A stretch of 64,000 bases of DNA, taken from positions 19,214,955 through 19,278,954 of the forward strand of contig CM023449.1 of assembly GCA_013339765.2 (NCBI GenBank), written 5' to 3'. This document shows, one piece after another, positions 23,522 to 34,651 of the stretch (the first letter of the stretch is position 1; the number at the start of each line of letters is the position of its first letter). A model generated the notes under the pieces. That model had not been told where the DNA came from, made no database searches, and saw only the letters and a program-made list of their open reading frames with translations. Made by a program: the position numbers and the translations under genes. Source of the stretch: Haemaphysalis longicornis. Its lineage: Eukaryota > Arthropoda > Arachnida > Ixodida > Ixodidae.

Positions 23522-24250
23522 CAAAACTTGCACTGTGGTGAGTGAGAGGTGGGGAAGATCAAATGCCAAAGTGTATTGTGAGGGAAGGTCCGGGTTTGAA
23601 GTTGACGGACAGTGATTTCATCAGCTTTTGTTAGAGACGGGTGAGGTGGAGGGAAGGTGCGACGAGAGAGCTTGTAGTGTGTGAGTGTGAGTAGGGGGTG
23701 GGAATCTTGGGTGGGAGGAGGGGGGTCGGGGGCAATGGCCCGGTGTACCACTTCTCGGGACGCGTCGTGCGCCGCTTCATTGCCGGCCAACCCACAATGG
23801 CCAGGGGTCCATAAAATGTGGCACTCCTCAGGGAGGTAAGTGGAGTGTTCAATGATGCGTAGGGCAGTGCGAGGAAGTAGACCTTTTTGAAGATGTCGAC
23901 AGGCTTCCTGCGAGTCTGTGATTACTGTCACGTAGTCGCGACGAGTGGAGGTAAGACAAAGCGCAATGGCTATCTCTTCAGCTTCAGTTTGTGTTGAGGC
24001 TCGCGTGGAGGCAGTGGCGACGGTACGTTTTTGGCTATCTACAGTCGCGACGGCGTAAGTCGATCGGTTGGGGTATGGGGATGCATCGACGTAAAACGTG
24101 TCCGGAAGATGCTGGTAGTGGGTGCGGATGTAGTTGGTTCGCGCGGTGCGACGACCGTCATGGAGACCTGGGTGCATGTTTCGGGGTAGCGGGGCGACTT
24201 TAATGCGAGCGCCCAGTAGCGGAGGGAGGCGTGCCGGGAGGTTCCCGTTT
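23522..24250 (-). pseudogene. LINE-B RNase H domain (interrupted by LINE-A)
   Basis: An uninterrupted frame of over 230 codons holds all RNase H motifs: YVDASPYPNRS, QTEAEEIAIAL, VITDSQEACR and WTPGHCGLAGNEAAHD. The thumb/tail with RRTFPPPHPSLTK and VRQLQTRTF follows. It stops after QCKF, where LINE-A begins; its continuation is at 17344-17599. The intact frame suggests LINE-B was young when it was interrupted. The 5' end near 24250 is a truncation. Confidence 0.8.
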
Positions 24251-24440
24251 GAGCCTACTCCCATTTCATCCTTCCCGCTTGTCCCCCCCCGTTTCAACCC
24301 GGCGCAAAACGACCTTACCCTTTCGCCTGTTCCCATTTGAACCCGTTCCCATTTGAACCTTCTCGTTTGTTCCGTGCCGCTTCAACCGGTACAAAACGCC
24401 CTTCCCGTTTCGTATTTTCACATTCAGCCCCTTCCCGGAA
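24240..24440. repeat. Degenerate minisatellite-like block (cccgtttgaac units)
   Basis: Variants of a 12-16 bp unit such as tcccatttgaacc, cccgtttcaaccc and ccgcttcaaccgg recur about ten times. Two near-identical copies of cccatttgaacc are adjacent at 24332-24360. Function unknown; it abuts the truncated 5' end of LINE-B. Confidence 0.5.
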
Positions 24441-24780
24441 TAGCGAAGCCAGTTTCGATTCGGGTGACTCGGACCGAGGCGTGCGATTTTTCGAAATTAT
24501 ACTTACGTCCGACTGTATTTTAACGCTCATAAAAAAAAAACACGTTATGGCTGGCGGAGCCAAAGTATGCAGACGCCCTATGAACCTGCAACCTTTTCGC
24601 GATGGTCCGTTTTACGATACGCGGCGCCAATTAAAAAACAACACGTAGGTTGCTGCGTTACGTCCGACCCCGTACAGCGTTGGTGAAGTACAGCTGAAAC
24701 CAGACCCTTCCGTCTGCTTCTGCGTTGGTCGAGCGGTCTGGAACGTGTCGGCAAGACGCCCTTCTCTCTTCTAGAGATTA
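24441..24780. other. Short spacer, nothing recognised
   Basis: Contains an A-run at 24531-24540. No family match is seen. Confidence 0.4.
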
Positions 24781-24789
24781 GAGCCACCT

Positions 24790-25335
24790 TTGTTTTGTGA
24801 ATCAAGGCTATGCGAAATAGCAATCACTAAACTTCGGTGCAAAAATCCCACATTAAATGTTTATCTTTATGAATCTTGTCTGGCCCCATACCCGCATTGC
24901 CCTTTCTGTGACGAGCTGGAAAATATAGAAAATTTCCTGTTTAATTGCCGCAGCTTCTCCCCAATGCGACGCACGCATCTGGAGTCAACCTTTAGGCGCC
25001 TCCACCTTCCACTAACTGCTTCCGCAGTTTTGTCACTAGGCGCTTCCGCCCTTGGAGTCTGCCACAGGGATGTTGTGTCCGCCCTACACTCCTATGTTGC
25101 GGCGACAGGCCGGTTTTCCTGCTAGCTAGCTAAGCGTTTCCGTTTATTTTATTTTGCTTCCTGACTCTACCTTCATATTATACATATTAAAAATTTCTGT
25201 TCTGTATTTCCTTTTCTAAATTTTGAGATCTAAAATAATATAGGTCACATCCTGATTAGGTACAAAGCTTCTTGGCCAATCCCCCGCGTGGGTATGTGCC
25301 ATAATCTGAGGCAACCAACCAACCAACCAACCTGA
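24790..25335 (+). pseudogene. LINE C-terminal fragment with (AACC)n tail
   Basis: An open frame carries CEIAITKLRCKNP, then CPFCDELENIENFLFNC, a Cys-Cys-His-Cys type tail of a LINE ORF2, then GVCHRDVVSALHSYV. The 3' UTR ends in repeated aacc at 25313-25331. The following copy at 25440-26070 has the same layout with diverged residues. Confidence 0.65.
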
Positions 25336-25439
25336 TTCCTTGGCGCGATCGTCGTTGGATGGCCCTGAAGTTGACCTATGCCCTATTCCCTTTATTGTAG
25401 CATGGAGAAAGGTTTCGTACCTACCAACGCCTAACAAGA

Positions 25440-26070
25440 GTGCAGGATGGGATCATCACTAATTTTGAAGATTATGTCCATTTAAAACATAATTGGAATA
25501 CCCGTTTTTGTGAATCTCGTCAATGCGAGGTCACATTAACTACCTTCAGATGTCGAGTCCCTCAACTCAACTTTTATATTCACCGGGCTGGTCTAGCCTC
25601 CTCCTCCCGATGTGCTGTCTGCGGTGATCAGGAGACTTTAGAGAATTTCCTATTGCATTGCCATGGTTTTTCCATGGTGAGGCAGCGTCATCTTGCCACA
25701 CCATTGCGACCAATTGGTCTGCCAATTTCCATGCCCGTACTACTATCTTTTGGGGCCACATGTTTAGGTTATTGTCACCGAGGGGTGGCTGCAGCCATTC
25801 ATGCATATGTTTCCGAGACCAGGCGCCTGCCCTATTAGCTTTGATTCTTCATTTACTTTTTCCGGTCCAAAAAGCTCAGTTGGTCTATCCCAGACTCTAA
25901 TTACAACCTTCAACCAATTCCATTTTCTCTCTTTCTGCGTTTAAATCGCTAGGTTTATAATTTTCCGGCGTTTTAGGTGGGCGCATTAGCCCTTCTCACG
26001 CCCGATTCCTGGCCAATCCTCCACGTGGGTACGAGCCAAGGCACCAGGAACAACAACAACAACAACAACC
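25440..26070 (+). pseudogene. LINE C-terminal fragment with (AAC)n tail
   Basis: The frame at 25440-25838 has CEVTLTTFRCRVPQLN, CAVCGDQETLENFLLHC and GYCHRGVAAAIHAYV, homologous to the upstream fragment. The 3' UTR shares a ccacgtgggtacg-like motif with it. The tail is aac repeats (26050-26069). Two related copies in direct repeat suggest insertion near each other or a local duplication. Confidence 0.65.
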
Positions 26071-26083
26071 TACCCAGACGGCT

Positions 26084-26475
26084 GTGGCTGCAGTTTGACG
26101 TGCCATCAACTGGAAAGCTCACTCGTCTGCGTTCCAAGCAAGCGGTGAACGAGGCCAAGGGCAACGGTTACGATGTGGAAAGCACATGGATTCCAATGGA
26201 ACCCCGCTCGCTCACGCTCACGATAGACCGCAAGTCTGGCGTTGCCTGCAAGCGGAGACAGTTATACCCCTAGTGCAGGCCAGCGCCATAACGGTGCACA
26301 AGTCCCAAGGGGGAACGTACTCCGCAATCGTGTACGAGTATGCCAGGACCCACCCGCAAAAGTTGGTGTATGTTGCACTCAGCCGCTGTACCAACCTCAA
26401 CAACCTCTACCTCACCAACGCTGCCAGGGACAACCACTTCTACCACAAGGACAGAAACGTTGACAGAACATGGTA
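26084..26475 (+). pseudogene. Helitron (Helentron-type) helicase, C-terminal end
   Basis: The sequence encodes WLQFDVPSTGK, a WIPMEPRSLT segment and, after one frameshift near 26270, the conserved PIF1/RecD-like motifs ITVHKSQGGTYS and VYVALSRC, followed by NLNNLYLT. These are motifs V/VI of Helitron superfamily-1 helicases, which unwind DNA during rolling-circle transposition. The 5' part and the Rep nuclease are missing; the left edge abuts the (AAC)n tail of the preceding LINE. Confidence 0.75.
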
Positions 26476-27245
26476 GACGAGTTCAAGCGCCTCGAGAACC
26501 ACTGGCTAGACACCATCACCAAGTGGTACTTACACGCCTTGCAAAACCAATGTGGGACCCGGACACGGGATTCACTCTGGCGCTCCTAAACACCAGATCC
26601 TAGGATGTTACGTGAAAGACATCTATCGAAAGTTGATCCCGTTCTCACCAAAGCCACCGTGCTCTGCCTCATCGAGACAGGGAACGCCCCGCAGCGCAGC
26701 ATTGATGGCTACAGAGTGATCGTGTGCAACCGATGACGCGGAACGCCCTCCGGTGTGTAGCCATCTACGTTAGCACTCACTAAACTGCAGTGGATCTAAA
26801 GCTACCGCTAACGAATCAAGCCACACGGTGACACACACAGCCATTACGCCTCCACACGGGCACTGACAATCGTCATCATGACCATGTACCGTGCACCGAA
26901 CCTCTCGCGTGCAAACGTTGAAACGTACATCGATAAAGCCATGGTTACATACAGACATACAAGGAGACCGTGCCGTTAGTACTCGCACATGACTTCAATG
27001 TAGACCTCATGAAGAAGGACTGGATGATGCAGTACATGGCGTCACGCTACTCTCACCGCTGCATTTCCTACGACCACAAGCAACCCACAACCTGCCGGGG
27101 AACCTGCATTGACCTATAGTCTTCAGTAACTTCAAGACGGAACCGCTCCTGCAACATCCCCTGACGTTACACTTCACGGACCACAAAGCAGTCATAATCA
27201 AGGCGAAACGACAACCACAACTAGACGTTACCTACATTGCCTAAT
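26465..27245 (+). pseudogene. Helentron AP-endonuclease domain, copy 1 (broken)
   Basis: Directly after the helicase comes a linker (VDEFKRLENHWLDTITK) and an AP-endonuclease-like domain: LALLNTRS, LCLIET, MYRAPNLSRAN, DFNVDL and FTDHKAV. A C-terminal endonuclease is the mark of Helentrons within Helitrons. Many single-base indels break the frame. It shares about 2.67 kb with the copy at 30521-33200. Confidence 0.75.
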
Positions 27246-29131
27246 TAAAGACATTCATACCACCCTACCCACGCGTCGCCTTACTCTAACGCCACACATC
27301 AACTCTACTCACACTATTTACTTCAACTCTACTTACACACCAACCAACCCCCACTGCTGCTTCACATCCTTCTCAGGCTTCACCCCACGGGAACATGGTG
27401 TAATTTTTTAATGAGGCCGCCCATTACGGCCAGCAGCAACAGCTCCACTGTTAAACACTGCAGAGCAAATCGACGCAGATGTTTGGGCTAGTTGGTGACA
27501 GAACATCACCAACAACCTACTTAGGTCCACTGCAGGACGAAGGCCTCCTCCTCAATGACATCAACCCGTTCCTGCCCTGCGCTCTCCGAGTGCATTGTTT
27601 GCCCCCCGAATTTACTTATTTCGTTCCTATATGGGGCTATTGGCCTTCCCCTTCTTCCAGTCCCCTCTCTCGGTACACACTGTTACCCTGGCTGGTCCCG
27701 GTTGTCATTTCGGCTCACTGCATCGTGTTGCAGCCGGGAAGGCGCACCCGAGCCGATCCCCGAGCCGAGCTCCGACGCCTCCGTTATGCGGGAGGTAGCG
27801 TGGTGAAGCGAGCGGCCAGCCAATGTTGCTGCCTTGAAGAAGACCAGAAGCCCAAGGTGAACTTAACTCGTTTACTGCATGACGAGAGATAAGCCGAAGC
27901 CGGGCAAGAACAATGCCCCGACGGGCGAGGTTACAGACTCGAGCAGAGTGACAGCATTGATTCACTGCTCAAACAGGAATGAACTGCAGCGCTTGGGGGG
28001 TCTTGTTTACACCCAAAGCGCTAACGGTCAAACAAGCGTTCCCTCTACATTGTGCACACGACACGAACGGTAGACACACACAACGCTTTCCAGAGTTCGT
28101 GAGCGGTCGGTAGTAGCGGCGCACGCTGGGTCCCAGAGAGGGCAGACAGGTCTCCGCAACGGCTTGCGCGTCCTTCGGACAAGTCTCTGCATGTCTCGTC
28201 TGCCACCGCCGAAGTTTCCCAGGCTTTCCGGACTTTCCCAGGCATGTAGCGGCGTGTTGCAGCCGACGGAGCCAAACACGCTCCGGCTCATCTCTCGCTC
28301 AGGCTGCAAGCGCGAGTCACCGACAGGAACCCCGCTTACATTGACCCGACGAGGGCGCGTTGACCTGAAATAAACAGGTTTCTTGGACTCGACGCATTCA
28401 TGTATAAGCGGACGCGGTGAGTCGAAAAGCCGTCGGGGCGAGTCCGTTCGACTCGCAGGCAGGGGGTGGGTTGACGCGCTCGTCGGGCTGAATCGGCTGG
28501 CCGTGGTGAGCTGAATACTGTATTTGCACGATTATAACGTGCCACCGATTGTACCGCGCGGGTAGGTTCGCGCAGGAAAATCCGAAAAAATAATTGGACG
28601 TCGGCTTTACCCCACAGATGTAAAATGCATGACACTACTTACCTAGAAGAATGAGATTTTATTTTGCGCGTGCAACTGTGGAAGCCAAAAATAAATTGTG
28701 CTTCGTAAACTTGCTTATCCAGCTCCTGCAGGGAATAAAACTATAGTGGGAAACATTGAAGCTGTTTGTGATTTCAAGTGTCTTGACCTTCATAATTCTA
28801 GCTTTTGACGGGCTAACTTCATAGTAGAAAAATGTGCAACAGCTGACCAAGGTAATGTCATTCAGGAATGAGTGGCGCGGAAATGCACTCGCGTGGTGTT
28901 GGAGAAAATTTTTTTATTGGATTGATTGGGGAGTTTGGGAGGACCTCGTGCCTATGGCAATGTTGCTGGCCGATTTGGAACCTGTTTCGGTTTTGAGCCC
29001 GATTGTAACGCGCACACAAATTTTAAGGCTAGCTTTTAGCAAAAGAAGGTGCGCGCTATAATCGTGCAAATACGGTAGCTCTTTCTCCCCCGGCCCCGTC
29101 GCCTCGACTCTTTGAATGGAGCTCATATATA
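27246..29131 (+). mobile_element. Helentron copy 1, 3' non-coding region
   Basis: Holds a short hairpin ggccg...cggcc (27415-27431) after a T-run, which may mark the Helentron 3' terminus. Then follow a repeat starting tgtttgggctagttgg (27480), a piece related in inverse to 33620-33770 (28190-28340), and a TA-flanked MITE (28518-29075). The shared segment ends ctcatatata at 29131, as in copy 2. Confidence 0.55.
28518..29075. mobile_element. TA-flanked MITE inside Helentron copy 1
   Basis: The left end is ctgtatttgcacgattata and the right end is its inverse (tataatcgtgcaaatacgg). Both are flanked by TA (28516-28517, 29076-29077), as for Tc1/mariner or pogo elements. The interior has no transposase. 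The same insertion occurs at 32579-33131. Confidence 0.7.
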
Positions 29132-30068
29132 GGCCCTCGTGCGCTGGTAGGTATCTCCACTAAATTTGAACCAGCGGCGCCCCTGTCGATCCGCGCCGCA
29201 TCTTTTGCTCGTCCGTGCTTCGCCGTCCGCGTATCCCGTGCGCAGGGCCGCGTGACTACGCGAAGCGGGGCCGTGCGTTGAACTGTTCTGCGGCTTCGAA
29301 TAAATAGGATGCCCTGATAAATAATAAAAAATAAAGGCTACTTCACCAGGGGAAAAAAAAAACCAGACGCCAGCAACCATGTCTTCGGCATCAACGCAGA
29401 AATTCAGGCCGGAACAGAGCCCTCTATATAGCCCTGGAACATGGTGTGATTCAAATGAATAGTTTAAACTGCAAGTGCGGCTGGGAGTAAGCGAAAAATA
29501 TGGAATGTAAATTTTAATCCGTCAGCATTTTTTTTGGTAATACCCCAGAGCCCAATCTTTGTAATGCCTAGCATTTGCACAATAACGCGCAATGGGAGAT
29601 CGAAGTTAACGCGTCGTACTAGTGTAACTGTAGACCATTTGTCGAGTGAAGTTAAAAATACATACAAAAAAAAATGAACTTGCTATATCGAGAAGTCTGC
29701 CTATTCACAACAATCACACCATTACTAAAACAAAATTATAAATAAACCGGAAATGCAACCCGAACAACACAAAAAATTATTAATACGCACCAAATCCCAA
29801 ACGCCTTGCATTCGCACAAAAGGGCATAATTATTAAAGGAGCCATGAAGAGAAAACACAAGTTTGGTTCATTCGAAAGATTGCCTCGTTAGAACCATAAC
29901 GACACCACTTATAACGCAAACTTCGCTCAAATAAGCTACATAATTAGGAAAAAAAGAAATGACCATGCGACCCACCAGCTCATTTTCCGCAACAGAACCT
30001 ATGATGTCGCTCGAGAATGCTCTGCGATTGGCGGAGGCCGGCAAAAGCAAACGCATGTTAGGCAGGGC
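29132..30068. other. AT-rich spacer between Helentron copies
   Basis: Contains aataaa-rich sequence at 29298-29335 and a gaacatggtgtgattcaaatg motif (29438-29458) reminiscent of the Helentron 3' UTR at 27390. No gene is visible. Confidence 0.4.
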
Positions 30069-30525
30069 TTACAGTTTGCATAGCGAGCTAAATGCCCGTG
30101 AAACATACTGCACATTCTTTTTATGACAAAGAACGGTGGAGCTGATGTAGTCCACAATGTCTGGCGGTAGTGAGTCCGGCTCGGCACCGTCTTGCTGCAC
30201 TTCACAGCCCAACATGATGTAGGCTAGAGTTGCTGGTTCACGCGCGCAAACACTGCACTGCAATTGCACATAGTATACGGGGCACACGTGTCGGGCGAGG
30301 GCCGGCGTGAGCACCGTGCGGGTCTGTAGTTGTCGGAGAAGGACGCCTTCGCGTCTGCCCAGCCTCGGGTGAGGCGGAGGCAGCGCTCGGCGCCCCTCTC
30401 GGTACCACGACAGGATGTCGCCGTACGTGGTCAGCGGTTCCGCTTGGAGGTCGACGTCTTCCGCGGTCGAGGCGCAGGGGGGCGCCGCACGGTGCGCGAG
30501 CTCGCGTGCGACGGCGTCTAAGAAC
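30069..30525 (-). pseudogene. LINE RNase H C-terminal fragment
   Basis: Minus-strand frame: AVARELAHRAAPP, LTTYGDILSWYREGRR, PPPHPRLGRREGVLLRQLQT and CSVCAREPATLAYIMLGC. This is the end of RNase H plus the zinc-finger tail of an RNase H-bearing LINE. It is cut at 30525, exactly where Helentron copy 2 begins. Confidence 0.65.
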
Positions 30526-31295
30526 ATGGTAGACGAGTTCAAGCGCCTCGAGAACCACTGGCTAGACACCATCACCAAGCGGTACTTACACGCCTTGCAA
30601 ACCAATGTGGACCCGGACACGGGATTCACTCTGGCGCTCCTAAACACCAGATCCCTAGGATGTTACGTGAAAGACATCTATCGAACGTGATCCCGTTCTC
30701 ACCAAAGCCACCGTGCTCTGCCTCATCGAGACATGGAACGCCCCGCAGCGCAGCATTGATGGCTACAGAGTGTTTGTGTGCACCGATGACGCGGAACGCC
30801 CCTCCGGTGGTGTAGCCATCTACGTTAAGCACTCACTAACTGCAGTGGATCTAAAGCTACCGCTAACGAGTCAAAGCCACAACGGTGAACAGGCAGCCAT
30901 TACGCTCCACACAGGCACTGACATCGTCATCATGACCATGTACCGTGCACCGAACCTCTCGCGTGCAAACGTTGAAACGTACATCGATAAAGCCATGGTT
31001 ACATACAAGACATACAAGGAGACCGTGCCGTTAGTACTCGCACATGACTTCAATGTAGACCTCATGAAGGACTGGATGATGCAGTACATGGCGTCACGCT
31101 ACTCTCTCCGCTGCATTTCCTACAACCACAAGCAACCCACAACCATCCGGGGAACCTGCATTGACCTATAGTCTTCAGTAACTTCAAGATGGAACCGCTC
31201 CTGCAACATCCCCTGACGTTACACTTCACGGACCACAAAGCAGTCATAATCAAGGCGAAACGACAACCACAACTAGACGTTACCTACATTGCCTA
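30521..31295 (+). pseudogene. Helentron AP-endonuclease domain, copy 2
   Basis: Better preserved than copy 1. It opens with MVDEFKRLENHWLDTITK and LALLNTRSL. After a frameshift near 30690 there are 153 codons with LCLIETWNAPQ (catalytic Glu), GVAIYVKHSL, MYRAPNLSRAN and AHDFNVDL (the GDFN block with His for Gly). A second frameshift at about 31170 precedes LHFTDHKAV (final Asp-His pair). The second lesion is also present in copy 1. All the usual catalytic residues are visible, split between three frames. Confidence 0.8.
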
Positions 31296-33200
31296 ATTAA
31301 AGACATTCATACCACCCTACCCACGCGTCGCCTTACTCTAACGCCACACATCAACTCTACTCACACTAATTACTTGAACTCTACTTACACACCAACCAAC
31401 CCCCACTGCTGCTTCACATCCTCCTCAGGCTTCCCCCCACGGGAACATGGTGTAATTTTTTAACGAGGCCGCCCATTACGGCCAGCAGCAACAGCTCCAC
31501 TGTTAAACACTGCAGAGCAAATTGACGCAGATGTTTGGGCTAGTTGGTGACAGAACATCACCAACAGACTACTTAGGTCCACTGCAGGACGAAGGCCTCC
31601 CCAATGACATCCACCCGTTCCTGCCCTGCGCTGTCCGAGTGCATTGTTTGCCCCCCGAATTTCCTTATTTCGTTCCTCTATGGGGTTATTGGCATTCCCC
31701 TTCTTCCAGTGCCCTCTCTCGGTACACACTGTTACCCTGGTGGTTCACCGGTTGTCATTTCGGCTCACTGCATCGTGTTGCAGCCGGGAAGGCGCACCCG
31801 AGCCGATACCCCGAGCCCAGCTCCGACGCCTCCGTTATGCGGGACTGGTAGCGTGGTGAAGCGAGCGGCCAGCCAATGTGGCTGCCTTGAAGAAGACCAG
31901 AAGCCCAAGGTGAACTCAACTCGTTTACTGCATGGCGAGAGGTAAGCCGAAGCCGGGCAGGAACAATGCCCCGACGGGCGAGGTTACAACACAGGACTCG
32001 AGCAGACTGACAGCATTGATTCACTGCTCAAACAGGAATGAACTGCAGCGCTTGGGGGGTCTTGTTTACACCCCAAAGCGCTAAACGGTCAAACAAGCGT
32101 TCCCTCCAGATTGTGCACACGACACGAACGGTAGACACACAAAACGCTTTCCAGAGTTCGTGAGCGGTCGGTAGTAGCGGCGCACGCTGGGTCCCAGAGA
32201 GGGCAGAGAGGTCTCCACAACGGCTTGCGCGTCCTTCGGACAGGTCTGTGTATGTCTCGTCTGCCACCGCCGAAGTTTCCCAGGCTTTCCGGACTTTCCC
32301 AGATATGTAGCGGCGTGTTGCAGCCGACGGAGCCAAACACGCTTCGGCTCATCTCTCGCTCAGGCTGCAAGCGCGAGTCACCGACAGGAACCCCGTTTAC
32401 ATTGACCCGACCAGGGCGCGTTGAGTTGAAATAAACAGGTTTTTTGGACTCGACGCACACATGTACAAGCGGACGCGGTGAGTCGAAAAGCCGTCGGGGC
32501 GAGTCCCTTCGACTCGCAGGCAGGGGGTGGGTTGACGCGCTCGTCGGGCTGAATCGGCTGGCCGTGGTGAGCTGAATACTGTATTTGCACGATTCTAACG
32601 CGCCACCGATTGTACCGCGCGGGTAGGTTCGCGCAGGAAAATCCGAAAAAATAATTGGACGTCGGCTTTACCGCACAGATGTAAAATACATGACACTACT
32701 TACCTAGAAGAATGAGATTTTATTTTGCGCGTGCAACTGTGGAAGCCAAAAATAAATTGTGCTTCGTAAACTTGCTTATCCAGCTTCTTCAGGGAATAAA
32801 ACTATAGTGGGAAACATTGAAGCTGTTTGTGATTTCAAGTGTCTTGACCTTCATAATTCTACGCGTGACGGGCTAACTTCAATAGTAGAAAAATGTGCAA
32901 CAGCTGACCAAGGTATGTCATTCAGGAATGAGTGCGCGGAAATTCAATCGCGTGGTGTTGACAAATTTTTTTATTGGATTGAAATGGAGTTTGGGAGGAC
33001 CTCGTGCCTATGGCAATGTTGCTGGCCGATTTGGAACCTGTTTCGGTTTTGAGCCCGATTGTAACGCGCACACAAATTTTAAGGCTAGCTTTTAGCAAAA
33101 GAAGGTGCGCGCTAGAATCGTGTAAATACGGTACTAGCTCCTTCTCCGGCAATCCCCCCGCCCCCGTCGCCTCGGACTCTTTGAATGGAGCTCATATATA
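31296..33200 (+). mobile_element. Helentron copy 2, 3' non-coding region
   Basis: Nearly identical in order to 27246-29131: hairpin ggccg...cggcc (31467-31483), tgtttgggctagttgg repeat (31530), and the TA-flanked MITE (32579-33131). It ends at the same ctcatatata (33200). Downstream flanks differ, so 29131 and 33200 are true ends of the duplicated unit. Confidence 0.6.
32579..33131. mobile_element. TA-flanked MITE inside Helentron copy 2
   Basis: The ends match those of 28518-29075, with TA at 32577-32578 and 33132-33133. The inverted ends differ from the other copy by a few substitutions. It must have inserted before the two Helentron copies separated. Confidence 0.7.
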
Positions 33201-33599
33201 CGCGTGAGGGGTCGAGGCAGCTGAACCCGCCAGTCCACTCGGCCCTCCCTCATCGGGTCCACGACGGAGAAACCCTCTCACGGAGGCGGACGGATATGTG
33301 ACGTCAACACCATGTGACCGGATTTTCCGTCTTGGTGGCGCATCCCCACACGTGCGGGGCTGCCCGGAGTGACTAGCAGACGACAGCGCGGAGAAGCCAG
33401 GGGCGAGGCTCGCTTCCCTCCGCGCGAGCCTCGCCCTGTGTGCCAAAAACTGGTTCCATTCCCTACGTAGGGGCCGCCGCCGCCGAGCGAAAACATGCCG
33501 GTGGCATTTTCTTTCCCGGAGCATCCGCGGGCGATCCCCACCGAGGGGCGGAGCCTAAAACCGGTCACGTGAGCGGCTCCCGCGGGCCAAAAAGAGAGG

Positions 33600-33920
33600 G
33601 GTTCTCCGTCGTGTGAATCCCGTTTAAGGGGGACCTTCCTGCCGGTGACTCACGCTTGCAGCCGACGGGTCCAAACACGCCGCTACATGCCTGGGAAAGT
33701 CCGGATCGCTGTCGCCTCTCTCTATGCGTGATTACAGTGGCAGACGAGACATGCAGAGACTTGACCTTCAGCCCCGCCTTGGAAGGCCAGCCCGTCCTGA
33801 TCTCCAGGGGCCAGGCAGCCGAGGAAGCATATGGGTCCCGTGAAGAGGGAACCACCCCATCCGGCACGTAGTCGCCGCGATTTTGTTTGGCTCAATAAAA
33901 TTGTTCTCTCTCTCTCTCAC
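33600..33920 (+). mobile_element. LINE 3' end, sense, with (TC)n tail
   Basis: The sequence ends ctcaataaaattg, then tctctctctctctc (33905-33918). The part at 33620-33710 is the inverse of 28190-28340 and 32250-32400 inside the Helentron copies, so those regions hold an antisense piece of the same family. A short frame with AAEEAYGSREEG shows the LINE C-terminal style, but function is not assignable. Confidence 0.5.
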
Positions 33921-34249
33921 CGACCAGGGAGGCCTGCTCGAAAGGCGCACTTAGTGGAGGCTTCGCCACACAGCCGAGGAGTGCGGCACAAATCCCGAAG
34001 CATTGGGGCCCGCTGATTCGTAGCAATGGACAGTCCAAGTCCATTTATTTTTATTTATTTGAACTATGGTATCTTCGACTGTTATTCTCCGATCCAATAA
34101 GCTCGTTTTCTTTCCCTTAACGTTGACTTCTATCCTTTTCATGGCCTGTTGAGCCGACCTAAGTTTGCTTACCAGTTGCCATGGGAAGGCGCGAAGTTTC
34201 CGCACCATATTTGTCATCACCGGCTGAACAGAGGCCCTTCGACATGGTA

Positions 34250-34524
34250 AAAAAGCGCTAAAGAGGACACAGAAACTCAAGCAGGACAAGCGCTTGTGCA
34301 GAGCAGTTTATTATTGATGTTCCCGCAGATACTTCCAACGTAGAGAACAACAACAACATAAACCGACGTAAACGCGATATACCGTACATTGCTTCGATAA
34401 TCCTATCGCACCATATATATTACAATCAATTGCAAAGCCAACGGAACTTCGCCAGGTGAAAAGAAATGTCGACGACGGGGAGGAGGGAGTGCGTGCGCGC
34501 CACGGCGGCACACCACGGGGCAGC
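34250..34524 (-). other. 3' UTR region of the GATA-type gene with poly(A) signal
   Basis: On the minus strand aataaa lies at 34307-34312, about 215 bp past the stop codon at 34525-34527. Just beyond is a repeat with caggacaagcgct shared with 12640-12760. The exact cleavage site is unknown. Confidence 0.45.
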
Positions 34525-34651
34525 TTACAGGAACGACTTGCGTATCATGAACTGCAGGGTCGCCCCACACGCCCTGCAATTGTTCCTGGTGTTCTCGTTC
34601 TTTTTCGGAATGTGCCAGCATCCCGAACAGCGCACCTTGTACTTCTTGTAC
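34525..34651 (-). CDS. GATA-type zinc-finger protein, last coding exon
   Basis: Minus strand: acceptor ttgcag at 34652-34657, then YKKYKVRCSGCWHIPKKN and a second Cys4 finger, ending CRACGATLQFMIRKSFL and TAA (34525-34527). The CSGC-x13-CRAC finger right after a GATA finger is the arrangement I know from ZGLP1 (GATA-like protein 1), a germ-cell transcription regulator in vertebrates. The first base completes the Arg codon left by exon 36598-36688. Confidence 0.88.
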
